From: JANXQG01 sp963824275
Lineage (GTDB): Bacteria > Planctomycetota > Planctomycetia > Pirellulales > Thermoguttaceae
Direction: 5' to 3'
NCBI GenBank assembly: GCA_963824275.1
Contig: CAWGOT010000003.1
Location: 558,001-622,000, forward strand
Length of the DNA stretch: 64,000 nt
The notes beneath the pieces are model-generated. The model saw nothing but the letters and a program-made list of their open reading frames with translations, was not told where the DNA came from and did not search any database. Position numbers and translations under genes: made by a program. Below are positions 28,993-38,062 of this stretch, in pieces (within the stretch, counting starts at the first letter, position 1; every line of letters starts with the position of its first letter).

Positions 28993-29874
28993 TTACGGCT
29001 CCTCGGCGATTTCGCCGCCGGCCCGCGTCGAAAGGGCTTGGAAGACCTTCTGATCGATGTCGTAGGTCAAGGACTTTGCGGAACCGTCGGCCCAAAGGAA
29101 GTGGGCCGAGTTGACATGGTGGCTCCAGAAGTGATAGTCGTCGGCGCCCGCGTCCGATCCGGCCGAGAGGCCGTTTTGCGTCGACATGAGGTTGTCGCCG
29201 CAGCCGGTGTTGTAGATATCGCCCGCACCGCAGTAAGGCCAGCCATACAAATTGTCGCTAATGCCGCGTTCACCCATGATCAGCGTGTGCGAGGCCCCGT
29301 CCGTGACCTGCGAGAGCTTGATGGCGCTGGCGGCGCCGCCATGCAGAAGGATGCCGTCGTTGGCAAACTCGGAGCTTCCCATCACGCCCAGATAATTCCC
29401 GCAAGTATACTGGCCCAGCCCCATGTAACTAAGATCGCAAACGTCGGCGGTATGCGGATCGTCGGGACACTTGTCGCAGGGCAGGACCATCACGCCGGGG
29501 TTCAGCCCGGGCGGCTGAATTCCAATCCAGTTGAAGCAGGTGTCCGGGTAGCTGAAATTGCAATAACCGTAAATATTATTGGCCTCCAGGTAGGGCAGAA
29601 GCTTGGCCTGGAAGCCCCACCATCCGCCTGCGAAGTTGTAGGGATAGTTGACCGGTGCCACGTTGCCAATCGGGAAGGCGCCGTAGTTATCGTGGTACTC
29701 CAGCAGTGGCGGGCCGAATTGCCGGATATTGTTCAGGCACTGTGTCCTCCGACCCGACTCGCGGACACTGCTTACCGCCGGCACCATCATGCTCATCAGA
29801 ATGCCGATAATCGCGATCACGACCAGGAGCTCGACAAGCGTGAAACCCGGTTTGTAGAAGCAACGTCGGGACAT
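28993..29874 (-). CDS. DUF1559 prepilin-type protein
   Basis: 293 residues, intact. Starts MSRRCFYKPGFTLVELLVVI, the type IV prepilin-like cleavage and methylation helix, with the invariant Glu. The globular part includes NNIRQFGPPLLEYHDNYG, VTDGASHTLIMGERG and the C-terminal H-HVNSAHFLWADGS, the H-X9-DG signature of planctomycete DUF1559 proteins. These are exported by a type II/IV pilus-like system and occur in large numbers in this phylum; individual roles are unknown. The lipoprotein gene 52 bp upstream on the same strand is a common partner. Confidence 0.95.
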   Translation of the reverse strand: MSRRCFYKPGFTLVELLVVIAIIGILMSMMVPAVSSVRESGRRTQCLNNIRQFGPPLLEYHDNYGAFPIGNVAPVNYPYNFAGGWWGFQAKLLPYLEANNIYGYCNFSYPDTCFNWIGIQPPGLNPGVMVLPCDKCPDDPHTADVCDLSYMGLGQYTCGNYLGVMGSSEFANDGILLHGGAASAIKLSQVTDGASHTLIMGERGISDNLYGWPYCGAGDIYNTGCGDNLMSTQNGLSAGSDAGADDYHFWSHHVNSAHFLWADGSAKSLTYDIDQKVFQALSTRAGGEIAEEP

Positions 29875-29926
29875 GATGCGGACCGCATTCGAACTGCGTC
29901 TTCGTCAGGATTTGACAGGGGCTGCT

Positions 29927-30334
29927 CTAGTCTTTCAAGTCGAAATTCTGCACATACCGGCCGTCATCCGCTACGTCGGCGGATTCGGTCCACTGGATCT
30001 TCGACGGTGGCGGGGTGACTTTCTTCTCCGCGATCTGCTCAAGTGCCCTCCCCGTAATTCGACGTATGGTCACGGTATGCGGCCCTGCCGTGGGGCCGTT
30101 GCTGCGGTCGAACTTGTAACTGCCCTCCACTAACCTCGCCGTGGCCGAGGGCCCATGGTGGCCTTTGTCGGGCACGAACGTGATCGAGCAGTCAGGCTTT
30201 TCGCCGTTGGCAAACGTGACTGTGCCATGCACGGGAAGTCGGTCCAATCCCTTCCGGCCGCAGCCATCCAGCAGCGTCGCAAGCCCCAACAAGATTATAC
30301 TAACAATCGCTCGTTGGCTGTTCACAGCAATCAC
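29927..30334 (-). CDS. Small lipoprotein, DUF1559 partner type
   Basis: 135 residues from a GTG start. IVSIILLGLATLLDGC is a signal peptide with a lipobox (LDGC, lipidated Cys25). The mature part is a small beta-sandwich (VHGTVTFANGEKPDCSITFV, GSYKFDRSNGPTAGPHTVTI), the kind of transthyretin/carboxypeptidase-regulatory fold often encoded beside DUF1559 genes in planctomycetes. Envelope location expected. Binding partner unknown. Confidence 0.85.
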   Translation of the reverse strand: MIAVNSQRAIVSIILLGLATLLDGCGRKGLDRLPVHGTVTFANGEKPDCSITFVPDKGHHGPSATARLVEGSYKFDRSNGPTAGPHTVTIRRITGRALEQIAEKKVTPPPSKIQWTESADVADDGRYVQNFDLKD

Positions 30335-30537
30335 TGCCCGGAAGAGGTAGCTGCCGCACCGTCCCCTAGAGGTATTGTACGCGCATCGTCAATACCACCA
30401 GTTTACCACATCTCCCACCTAGGGCCAATGTTTGGGCCGAATTTTCGAAACTACCGTGCCGAATGGAGCGGAAATCGGGCCACCAGCTATGGAATCCCCT
30501 TGGGTTGGAGGTAAAATCACAGGAAGGAGGCGATTCC

Positions 30538-31542
30538 ATGTTCATTCTGCGTAACCTGCTGCGGACCCTCCTGCTGGCTGCCGTCGTGCTGGGTCCGGCC
30601 CCTGTGGCTCTTGCAGCCGAGAAGGCCGACACGCCTGCGGCGATCGTCCCCGGCCAAGGGCTGACCAGCAGCGACGCCGAGCGGGACCACGTCCTCCAGC
30701 AGGTCACGAAGATCGTCAAGCTCAGCGGCGCCAACCTGCAACCGCTGGCCTCGAAACACGTCACCCTGTGGACGAACAAGGACGATCGCGGCGCCTACCT
30801 GGCCGACATCAGGAAAATTGAAGCCTACCTCGAGGGCAAGTGCCAGGAACCGCTGCGCTCCGGCTTGGACAAGCGGGCGGCGCATGTCGTGCTGCTGAAG
30901 ACCCGCTACGACTACGAGCAATGGGTCAACGCCATGTTCGAGGTCATGCCGGACGCCTTTGCCCTGCCCGACGGCGCCGGCAGCAACACCGAATTGAAGG
31001 CCTCGATGTTGAAGTGGTCCGGGATTTACTCGCACGACATCGTCGTTGTCTGCATGGAGGGACAGGAAGAGGCGTGGGTGCATCGGCTGGTGGCGGGCGG
31101 CGTGGGATTCATGAACTTTGCGCAGCAAGTCGAGCCCGGCCGGCACGATCCGCTCTCGACCGGGTTTTCCAACGGCACGGAGGCCCTGGTGGCCGGCACG
31201 CCGCAGGTCATGCTTTTCAGCAACAGCTATCACAACGAGGACCGGGACCTGGGGAAGGAGCAGCGGGCATGGCTGCACCTCGTGCAGGAGCGGATGCGGA
31301 CGAAGAAGGAGTCGGGCGTCCGCGGGTTGTTGAGCATGGACACCACGAACATGCTCCTGCCGCAATATGCCGAGGCCTGGACCCTGGTGGCGGTGCTGGC
31401 CCGACAGCCGGAGAAATTCGGCAAACTGCTGGTGGCCCTCCGCGACGAGAAAGACCCGCTCAAGGCGATCGAGCAGGTCTACGGCTGGGACGAAAAGAAA
31501 TTGGAGGCCGAGTGGCACAAAGAGGTGCTGGCGCAGAGGTAG
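30538..31542 (+). CDS. Secreted protein of unknown function
   Basis: 334 residues from ATG 30538, chosen because AGGAGG sits about seven bases upstream and a signal peptide follows at once (MFILRNLLRTLLLAAVVLGP, cleavage near ALAA). The mature protein is mixed alpha/beta, with conserved-looking segments KHVTLWTNKDDRGAYLADI, YDYEQWVNAMFEV, GIYSHDIVVVCMEGQEEAW and QYAEAWTLVAVL. The layout recalls planctomycete gluzincin-like secreted proteins, but there is no HExxH. Monocistronic. Confidence 0.75.
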   Translation: MFILRNLLRTLLLAAVVLGPAPVALAAEKADTPAAIVPGQGLTSSDAERDHVLQQVTKIVKLSGANLQPLASKHVTLWTNKDDRGAYLADIRKIEAYLEGKCQEPLRSGLDKRAAHVVLLKTRYDYEQWVNAMFEVMPDAFALPDGAGSNTELKASMLKWSGIYSHDIVVVCMEGQEEAWVHRLVAGGVGFMNFAQQVEPGRHDPLSTGFSNGTEALVAGTPQVMLFSNSYHNEDRDLGKEQRAWLHLVQERMRTKKESGVRGLLSMDTTNMLLPQYAEAWTLVAVLARQPEKFGKLLVALRDEKDPLKAIEQVYGWDEKKLEAEWHKEVLAQR

Positions 31543-31663
31543 CCCAAGTTAGAGATTGGGGCAGAAAGAAAGGAAGATTCGAGAAAGGAAAATGGGTTCA
31601 TTTTCCTTTCCAACATGTTCTTTTCCTCTGTCTTTCTGTCATTCATCCTTAACTGAATTCGCG

Positions 31664-31975
31664 ATGCCCCCTGCAAAGAACCGCGAACTGACGCTGCTGG
31701 TCACGGCCTGGATCCTGGCGGCGTTTGCCGGCGTCGATTATTATGCGCCCGCCGCGTTGGATCGAAGCGAATTGCTGGGATTTGTCTTGCTTGGGATTTG
31801 TATCGCTCAAGTGACCCTGATCGCCGCGTGGGCCGTCTTCGCGCCGGGGAATATCGTCGTTCGGCTGCCGTGGTCGCTCCTGCTCGGCCTGATGATGTGG
31901 TACCTTCTGGTTCTTGGCCAGCGACGCTTGCCCTATTACAATTCCCACCGATTGGGGGCTGACGGACATCGTTAA
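31664..31975 (+). CDS. Three-helix membrane protein, C-terminus probably lost
   Basis: 103 residues with three hydrophobic helices (LTLLVTAWILAAFAGVDYY, LLGFVLLGICIAQVTLIAAW, PWSLLLGLMMWYLLVLG). The last residues, NSHRLGADGHR, look out of frame: the neighbouring frame reads IPTDWGLTDIVK, which fits a membrane-protein continuation, so an indel near 31945 probably cuts it short. The next gene runs the other way and starts its coding 27 bp beyond, so the original C-terminus may also have been deleted. No family recognised. Confidence 0.55.
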   Translation: MPPAKNRELTLLVTAWILAAFAGVDYYAPAALDRSELLGFVLLGICIAQVTLIAAWAVFAPGNIVVRLPWSLLLGLMMWYLLVLGQRRLPYYNSHRLGADGHR

Positions 31976-32002
31976 GCGGTCTTCGCCGTGGCGATCCGCG
32001 AG

Positions 32003-32893
32003 TTATCCGAGACGCCGCCCAAGAATCGCAGGGGCGCCGAATAGGTCGTTGCGGATCGAGGCCTGAGTGCCATTGGCGCGAAAGAGCACGATCGTGGCGT
32101 CGTCTTGCGTGAGATTGTCGGGATGCAATGCCTTCACGGCCTCGCACACCGCCGCAATGGAGGCTTGCCCTTCCGCCCTCTGCGCCCGCGTGCTCGATCG
32201 AGGCGACGATCTGCAACATTCCCTCCACTCCCAGGGCTTTTCCGTCGGGCCCGCGGGCATCGGTGAAGGCGTCCGTATAGCACAATACCTTATCGCCCTT
32301 ATCGAGGCGGACGCTCAACTGCCGGTAGCCGGTTTGATCGTCAACGCCCAAGGGCAGATTTGTTGCGCCGTGGGCCGAATCGCCGGGGACGTTGGACACC
32401 CGCAGGGTGGTCCACTGCCGCTGGGCCGCGCGGAAGATCAGGGGATGGGGATGACCGGCGTTGCACAGCGACAGCAACTGGGTGGGCGCATAGTACGAAC
32501 TGACGACCGCGGTGGCGAAATCGCTATCGCCGCTGGCGGCGGAGAACTGCCGGTTCATCGCCGCCACAAAGCGCCGTTGGCTGACGACGTTGATGTTCTG
32601 CCGCATCAAGTCGCGGAGGCCGGCCGCGGTTCGGGCCACGAGTTCACCGTGGCCGCTGACGTCGGCAAGCAAGAGGCGGGTGATTCGTCCCAAGGCGCAC
32701 GAGGACAGATAGTAACGTCGCCGCCGGCGGCCGCCTGGCCCTCGGGCTGGCTGGAAATCCAGGCCTCCAGACCGCGCATCTGGAAATGTCTTTCCACGCG
32801 CACGTTGCCGCCCCAGACCTCCATGCACTGCATGCGTTCGGGATCGCGTTTCTGGTCCATCTTTGCCATCATCCGTTTTCCTATCCGACTCAT
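32003..32893 (-). CDS. SpoIIE-type PP2C phosphatase (frame broken twice)
   Basis: Assembled from three frames. The N-terminus is MSRIGKRMMAKMDQ to EAWISSQPEGQAAAGGDV; a break near 32715 leads to ITRLLLADVSGHGELVART, with the DVSGHG metal site, SLCNAGHPHPLIF and KGDKVLCYTDAFTDARGPDG; a second break near 32185 gives the end, LTQDDATIVLFRANG, with the DD metal ligands. These are the hallmarks of metal-dependent PP2C/SpoIIE phosphatases, which often act on anti-sigma-factor antagonists or oppose Ser/Thr kinases. It could oppose kinases like that at 19571-21044, but no genetic link is visible. Confidence 0.87.
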
Positions 32894-33392
32894 TATATCA
32901 AAAGCTCAGTTGAAAGGGGTAGTTCCCCCTTTTCGAGGAGCCGCGCAAAAGGCCCCCAAATTGCCCCGAATCGAATCCGGCCAGAATTGCCAGCATCGGC
33001 CGCCATTGGGTCCTCTATGAGGGGCACAATTCCGGCGAGGGCATCTTCGGCACGTGGGACATTCCCGGCTTCGACAGGGGCCGGTTCGCCCTACGCCCAT
33101 TGGCCGACAGCGAGATTTCTCGCGACGCGATTCAAGAACTGGCGCCGGCTGGCCGGGAATGAACGCCGCATGGACATGGCGGCGGGGTCGCCCAGCCCGA
33201 CGCCCGTGCTTCTCCCCGGATCGCCCGCACCCACCACGGCTGTACCCGCAGTTTGAAGCCCGCCCGCTTGTGCAGCCCGCCCTCGCGGCGGATAATTCAA
33301 GGGGCTGGACGCTGGTTGCGTTGGCGGGAACGGCGGAGGGCCAGCCAACCCGTTCGCCGCTGTACTGGTCTAGTTCTATCTATGGAGTTTTC
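32894..33392. other. Region with a gene scrap, otherwise no clear feature
   Basis: Apart from the short protein-like frame at 32965-33162 nothing coding is convincing. Upstream (32894-32960) must hold the promoter of the leftward phosphatase gene. Confidence 0.5.
32965..33162 (+). pseudogene. Fragment of an unidentified protein
   Basis: Reads ARIASIGRHWVLYEGHNSGE and then GIFGTWDIPGFDRGRFALRP, ending at TGA 33160. The composition (aromatic, Gly-rich, no GC-shadow Arg/Ala bias) looks like genuine protein, but there is no start codon and no upstream continuation. Taken as the C-terminal end of a deleted gene. Family not recognised. Confidence 0.4.
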
Positions 33393-33695
33393 ATGTCGGC
33401 GGTCGGCAACTTCAAGTTATTGGTCCTCGCAGGTCTTGCGTTTGTCGGCACTCTAGTGGCCTTGCCCGAGGCCAGCGGATGGAACATCTTGTTTCTTCTC
33501 GGTCTGCTGCCTTTCGAATTTGGCTTGGTGATGATAGCAGCTCGTAATCTCCATCACCTAGCGAAAGAAGCGGCAGAGGAGAAAGAGGTGCAAGCCGAAG
33601 TTGCGGCGGACTCCGTGACCGCTCCCTGCCCTCGCTGTGGGCGATTGAACTCCGTCCGAACGCGAATTTGCCCTCGATGCGAGCAGCACCTTTGA
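33393..33695 (+). CDS. Small membrane protein with C-terminal zinc ribbon
   Basis: 100 residues from ATG 33393 (GGAG five bases upstream). Two adjacent hydrophobic helices (FKLLVLAGLAFVGTLVALPE, NILFLLGLLPFEFGLVMI), a charged coiled segment, and a zinc ribbon made of CPRCG and CPRCEQ. Function unknown; a membrane-tethered zinc ribbon recurs in the larger protein at 9781-11094. Confidence 0.75.
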   Translation: MSAVGNFKLLVLAGLAFVGTLVALPEASGWNILFLLGLLPFEFGLVMIAARNLHHLAKEAAEEKEVQAEVAADSVTAPCPRCGRLNSVRTRICPRCEQHL

Positions 33696-33798
33696 CAAAG
33701 TCGCGGTGTGCCTACTCTCGGAAACGCCCCGGGCTGTGCAGGCGGGCGTGGTGGGGTAGAATTGAGGTGGCTGGTTGCCTTCGTAGGCACAACGGAAT

Positions 33799-34188
33799 AT
33801 GGCAAAGACGCACAAACCGCAGGACATCGACGGTTATATCTCGCAGTTTCCTGGCGACATTCAAGCGATTCTTGAGAAAGTGCGAGCCGCGATCCGCCAG
33901 GCTTCGCCCGATGCCAAGGAGGCGACCAGCTATAAGATGCCCGCCTTCAAGCAACACGGCATTCTGGTCTATTTCGCTGCGTGGAAGAAGCACATCGGGT
34001 TGTACCCGCCTTTCTCCGCCGACAAGGCCCTTGAGAAAGCTGTCGCAAAGTACGCTGGGCCGAAGGGCAATCTCCAGTTTCCGCTCGATGAGCCGATTCC
34101 CTACGACCTGATCGAGCGGATCGTAAAGCTGCGGGTGAAGCAGGACAGGGCGAAGGCCACAGCGAAACGCAAGATGCGGAAGTTATGA
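33799..34188 (+). CDS. DUF1801 (YdhG-like) protein
   Basis: 129 residues: ISQFPGDIQAILEKVRAAIR, EATSYKMPAFKQHGILVYFA and KKHIGLYPPF are the family's conserved stretches, and the basic tail (KATAKRKMRKL) is common. The fold resembles a small alpha/beta domain related to frataxin-like iron chaperones; the function is not settled. Its stop overlaps the start of the next gene (ATGA), so the two are translationally coupled. Confidence 0.9.
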   Translation: MAKTHKPQDIDGYISQFPGDIQAILEKVRAAIRQASPDAKEATSYKMPAFKQHGILVYFAAWKKHIGLYPPFSADKALEKAVAKYAGPKGNLQFPLDEPIPYDLIERIVKLRVKQDRAKATAKRKMRKL

Positions 34189-35123
34189 CCGAATCCACTC
34201 CAAAGCTACGATGGTATCTCTTGACGCCCGATCGCGTCGTGCTGCTCCTGCTGGCCGTGGAGTGCCTGCTCTGGCTGTCGAACTGGCTGGGCTGGCCGGC
34301 GTGGCACAAGGGCTACGCGGTGCTGACGTGCCTGGCTGCGGTCGGCGGGGCGATGATCTTGCTGCTCGTGTGGTTTGGTGCGGCCCTGGTCTTTCGGTGG
34401 CGGTTCCAGTTTAAAATCCGCTCGCTTCTGCTAATGGCCGTGGTCGTCGCAATTCCGTGCAGTTGGGTCAAGGCGGAGCTCAGGGCGGCGAAGACGCAGC
34501 AGGAGGCCGCGGAGGAGATTGAGAGGGCGTATGGGACGGCCTATTATGATTATCAATTCGATTCGTCCGGAGATTCGATCTGGATACCCGCACCGCCAAC
34601 TTCGCCAGGGCCACCGTGGTTGTGCAAGTTGCTGGGGGAACACCTGTTTGCGAACGTCGTGCGAGTCGATTTTTGCCACGGGGAACTCGGCTACGCCGGG
34701 CTGGAACGATTCAAGTTAGTTCCCTTTTTTGGATCGGGTCGGCTCCAGCACACCGCGGTCAGCGATACCGTCCTGGAACACCTCAAACGATTGCCCCGAC
34801 TCCAAGTGCTCAACCTCGGTGATACCAATATCAGTGACACGCGGCTGGAATTCGTCGCAGGACTGCCCCAACTTCAATCGTTGGGGCTCAGTGACACCAC
34901 GGTTAGCGGCGCCGGCCTGCAACGCCTGAAGGGACTGAGCCGACTCGAAGTGCTTGACCTCGCCGGGACTAAAGTCAACGATGCCGGTTTGGAGCACATC
35001 AAAGAACTGACCCAAATTCAACAACTGTACCTCTCCGACACCCACATCAGCGACGCCGGGTTACAACACCTCAGAGGCTTGCCCGAAATTCGAGATTTGA
35101 ACCTTGAAAATAATTTGATTTAA
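34185..35123 (+). CDS. Membrane-anchored leucine-rich-repeat protein
   Basis: 312 residues. Three N-terminal hydrophobic helices (VVLLLLAVECLLWLSNWLG, AVLTCLAAVGGAMILLLVWF, SLLLMAVVVAIPCSWV), then a helical linker and five or six leucine-rich repeats of about 24 residues with the planctomycete pattern LEHLKRLPRLQVLNLGDTNI / SD. The repeats probably bind a protein partner. Which side of the membrane they face cannot be settled from the sequence. Coupled to the DUF1801 gene. Confidence 0.85.
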   Translation: MTESTPKLRWYLLTPDRVVLLLLAVECLLWLSNWLGWPAWHKGYAVLTCLAAVGGAMILLLVWFGAALVFRWRFQFKIRSLLLMAVVVAIPCSWVKAELRAAKTQQEAAEEIERAYGTAYYDYQFDSSGDSIWIPAPPTSPGPPWLCKLLGEHLFANVVRVDFCHGELGYAGLERFKLVPFFGSGRLQHTAVSDTVLEHLKRLPRLQVLNLGDTNISDTRLEFVAGLPQLQSLGLSDTTVSGAGLQRLKGLSRLEVLDLAGTKVNDAGLEHIKELTQIQQLYLSDTHISDAGLQHLRGLPEIRDLNLENNLI

Positions 35124-35138
35124 CCGGAGCCAACACGC

Positions 35139-35282
35139 GTGGAGGTCGATAACGGGCCAAAGTTAGGGATGGTCTTGATGCCAGCGGGCACGTTTCGTAT
35201 CGAGCCTCAATGGAACCAATCCCCGCCGCCAACCGTCCATTCCAGCGCTGCTGGCATTACCGTCGCGTCCGTAGTACGATAG
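35139..35282 (+). pseudogene. Possible scrap of a formylglycine-generating-enzyme-like gene
   Basis: A 47-codon frame from GTG reading VDNGPKLGMVLMPAGTFRI. The LGMVLMPAGTFR stretch matches the opening strand of SUMF1/FGE-type domains (usual form LGMxFVxIPAGxFxMG), but the match ends there. It is either a remnant or chance. Confidence 0.3.
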
Positions 35283-35309
35283 AGAATAGCTCTGCCGAAG
35301 GGAATTGCC

Positions 35310-36824
35310 ATGCTCACCCGCATCTCCTGGCCTGTTCTGCTCGTGCTGGCCCTCGTCACGCCGGCCCTGGCCGCCGTCGATCTCGTGACCCTCCCCACGC
35401 GGGAAGGGACCCAACTCACGATCTACAACTCCGAAGACATCACCATGGTCCGCGAGCATCGCCTGCTGACCGTGAAGGAGCGCGTCAACCGCATCCAGTT
35501 CTCCTGGGCCAATACGCTCATCGACCCGACCTCGATCGAGCTCCGCATCCTCGACCAGCAGGACAAGGTCGACCTGGCCGATACCACGTTTCCGGGCCGC
35601 CGCAACGACGCCCTGCAATGGAACCTCAAGAGCCAGATCGCCGGCAAGATCCCCGTCGAAATCCGCTATTTCACCTCGGGCATCACCTGGGCCGCCGATT
35701 ACGTGGGCATTGCCAACGAGGACGAAACGCGGCTCAACGTGACCGGCTACGTGCGGGTGACGAACAACTCGGGTGAGATTTACGACAACGCCCAGACGCG
35801 GCTGGTGGTGGGCAAGATCAACCTCGTGGAGAAGATCGCCGATCTGGCGAGAAGGCCGCCGCCGGGCAAATTCAACAACCCCGTGCCGATGGAAGTGATC
35901 GAGGGCCTCGACGTGGTCACGCTCAAGGGTGATCAGAAGGACGTGGCCGATATGATGATGCAAATCGAAACGCTCCAAAGGAGCCAGCACGCGGTCCAAC
36001 AACCGAAACAAGTCATCAAGCAGGGCCTCTCCGAGTACTTCCTCTTTACGATCGAAGGCCGCGAGGACATCAAGGACAATGAGCCCAAGCGGCTGGTGGC
36101 CATGAAAGTCACTGACGTGCCGCTGGAATCGGTCTATAAACTCTCCGATCGCACCCGCGACCAGGGTTTTACGAAGTTCTACCGCTTCAAGAACGTCAAG
36201 TTGCTGGACGACCAGGGCAAGGAGAAAAAGCTCTCTTCGATGGCCAATCTGGGCCTCTCGCCCCTGCCCAACGGCGCCGTCAAGCTCTTCTCGGAATACA
36301 GAAACAAGGACTTGGCCTACGTCGGCGGCACCGAAACCGAGTACGTGCCCATCGGCGACCGCGTGGAAGTCAATGTCGGGCCGGACAAGGACATCACGAT
36401 CCAACGCCGCCTGAAGGACCAGAAGATCTCCAACGTCGTCGCCCGCCAGTACAAACGCAGGCTCGACGACCAGTTCGTCCAGTACTACGACCTGCTGGAT
36501 TACGACGAAACGTTCTTCTACGAGGAAGAACTCGTCTCCGGCAAGCCCGTGCCAGCCAAGATCGAAGTCGAGCGGCAGTTCGACGCGAACGTCGTGCTGT
36601 GGGGCTCGGAAGGCAAGCCCGAGGGCTGGACCAGCAATGAGCCGGGCGCCTACGTCGATCTGCACACGAGCGCCGGCCTGGTGGAGCGGGTCGACCAGCA
36701 ACACGTCAAGTATTTCATGGATCTGTCGCCGGGAAAGAAGCAGGTTGTCCAGTACAGCGTGACGTACAAGCGGAGGAAGGTCGGGCCGGAATTGAACACC
36801 GAGAAGAAGCGGGAGCCGTTATAA
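35310..36824 (+). CDS. Secreted DUF4139 protein
   Basis: 504 residues, intact. Signal peptide MLTRISWPVLLVLALVTPAL with cleavage near LAA. The body is a DUF4139 beta-rich region: IQFSWANTLIDPTSIELRIL, VEIRYFTSGITWAADYVGIA, INLVEKIADLARR, VAMKVTDVPLESVYKLSDR and a C-terminal SPGKKQVVQYSVTYKRRK. DUF4139 is shared with MuiA-like mucoidy-inhibitor proteins but the N-terminal DUF4140 is absent. Probably periplasmic or surface-exposed. Followed three bases later by the next gene. Confidence 0.88.
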   Translation: MLTRISWPVLLVLALVTPALAAVDLVTLPTREGTQLTIYNSEDITMVREHRLLTVKERVNRIQFSWANTLIDPTSIELRILDQQDKVDLADTTFPGRRNDALQWNLKSQIAGKIPVEIRYFTSGITWAADYVGIANEDETRLNVTGYVRVTNNSGEIYDNAQTRLVVGKINLVEKIADLARRPPPGKFNNPVPMEVIEGLDVVTLKGDQKDVADMMMQIETLQRSQHAVQQPKQVIKQGLSEYFLFTIEGREDIKDNEPKRLVAMKVTDVPLESVYKLSDRTRDQGFTKFYRFKNVKLLDDQGKEKKLSSMANLGLSPLPNGAVKLFSEYRNKDLAYVGGTETEYVPIGDRVEVNVGPDKDITIQRRLKDQKISNVVARQYKRRLDDQFVQYYDLLDYDETFFYEEELVSGKPVPAKIEVERQFDANVVLWGSEGKPEGWTSNEPGAYVDLHTSAGLVERVDQQHVKYFMDLSPGKKQVVQYSVTYKRRKVGPELNTEKKREPL

Positions 36825-36826
36825 CC

Positions 36827-37177
36827 ATGAACGGAGACATGCTCGCGGAACGCGCTCGTGCCATGATCCCCCGCTACGAAAAGAACTTCGCGGAACGCGG
36901 TGGTATCACTCCTTCCGACCCCTTGGAGTTTCATCTCTACCATTTGGCCCGTTATTGGAGCCGGCTCGTCGGCTTCTGTAGGCAAAAGCATGCCGGCGAC
37001 GATGCTGGCGTGCTCGACGTGCGACGCGGCCTGGAAGTGGCCGACATGCTGGCGGCAAAATGCGGCCCGGAATGCGAACTTGGCACTTTGATCGACCGAT
37101 GCGCTGCTGGGCTGCCAATGGGGCGTGAGCGACGGCAACTGACGACCCCGCCGGGCTTGCTTCGCTGCCCTCCCTGA
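36827..37177 (+). CDS. Hypothetical protein
   Basis: 116 residues from ATG 36827, two bases after the upstream stop. Mostly helical (LAERARAMIPRYEKNFAERG, DPLEFHLYHLARYWSRLVGF, VLDVRRGLEVADMLAAKCG). The C-terminus (RQLTTPPGLLRCPP) looks disordered and may be out of frame. No family recognised; it may be cotranscribed with the DUF4139 gene. Confidence 0.6.
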   Translation: MNGDMLAERARAMIPRYEKNFAERGGITPSDPLEFHLYHLARYWSRLVGFCRQKHAGDDAGVLDVRRGLEVADMLAAKCGPECELGTLIDRCAAGLPMGRERRQLTTPPGLLRCPP

Positions 37178-37230
37178 GTTATTCTCAACCCTGAGACAAA
37201 TCCCATTTCCTGTCAGACGAAAGGTATGCC

Positions 37231-37752
37231 ATGTGGAAGACAACGGTTTTGAGTGCGACGGCTTTGGTCGCCGTGGGATTCCTATCCCTCTCCGGGTGCG
37301 GATCGAAGGATGCCCTGGTGTTCAATGAGGCCATGGTGGGCACCAACCAGAAGCTGGAAGCGGCAGGCACAGAACTCGGTACGGCGATCGGCCTGGCGAT
37401 CAACGGCGGGCCGCAGGAGCTAGCGAACGCCAAGGAAAAGTATGCGAAGACTGTTCGGGTCGTGCAGCAAGTGAAAGCGGATATGCAAACTCTCAAGGTC
37501 CCTTCCTCCAAGTCTGCCCAGACTCTTTATGAAGCTCACCAGAAGTTTCTGCAAGGACAGGAGCGGATGATCCAAGACGACTTCGGGGAAATCTTGAAGA
37601 CTCTCGAGGATCCGGCGCTGGACAAGACCGCGAAGACGCAGAAACTCCAGGCGATCTTCAAGCGAGTCGAGCAGGCTGCGCAAGATGATCTCATTCCCTT
37701 GCAAAACGCGCAGAAGGAGTTTGCGAGGGAAAACAATCTCATGTTGCGCTAG
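37231..37752 (+). CDS. Helical lipoprotein
   Basis: 173 residues. Signal peptide with lipobox LSGC (MWKTTVLSATALVAVGFLSL, lipidated Cys23). The mature protein is almost entirely alpha-helical and Lys/Gln-rich (GPQELANAKEKYAKTVRVVQ, SAQTLYEAHQKFLQGQERMI), suggesting a helical bundle at the envelope. No specific family. Confidence 0.8.
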   Translation: MWKTTVLSATALVAVGFLSLSGCGSKDALVFNEAMVGTNQKLEAAGTELGTAIGLAINGGPQELANAKEKYAKTVRVVQQVKADMQTLKVPSSKSAQTLYEAHQKFLQGQERMIQDDFGEILKTLEDPALDKTAKTQKLQAIFKRVEQAAQDDLIPLQNAQKEFARENNLMLR

Positions 37753-37765
37753 CCCATGACGCCGC

Positions 37766-37954
37766 TTGAACCCCAACCTGCCGCACCGGAACTCGACCGC
37801 CGCCGGTTTCACTCCGCCGGCCTATGGCCCCTCGTCGATGCATCCCGGAGTCGTAATCTGCGGCATGGGTGATGGCTCGGTCGAGGCGTTATCGAAGCAA
37901 ATTGACGGCGAACTTGTTTTTCCTGATCACGAAGAACGGCAGCGATCCATTTAT
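37766..37954 (+). pseudogene. C-terminal remnant of a DUF1559 protein
   Basis: AYGPSSMHPGVVICGMGDGS contains an exact H-X9-DG motif, followed by VEALSKQIDGELVF, as at the end of DUF1559 proteins. The prepilin N-terminus and ~200 middle residues are absent: directly upstream is the lipoprotein stop. Together with 9497-9680 (N-terminus only) it shows decay of this family in the window. Confidence 0.65.
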
Positions 37955-38062
37955 GGCCCCGTGATCGGCCCTTTGGCCCACTGCCGCCTGTCGCGGTGCC
38001 AGGGCGCAGGCCCTAGCGGGCGCTTAGGGCAGTGGAGCAGAAGTGAATCTCGAGGAATTGCC

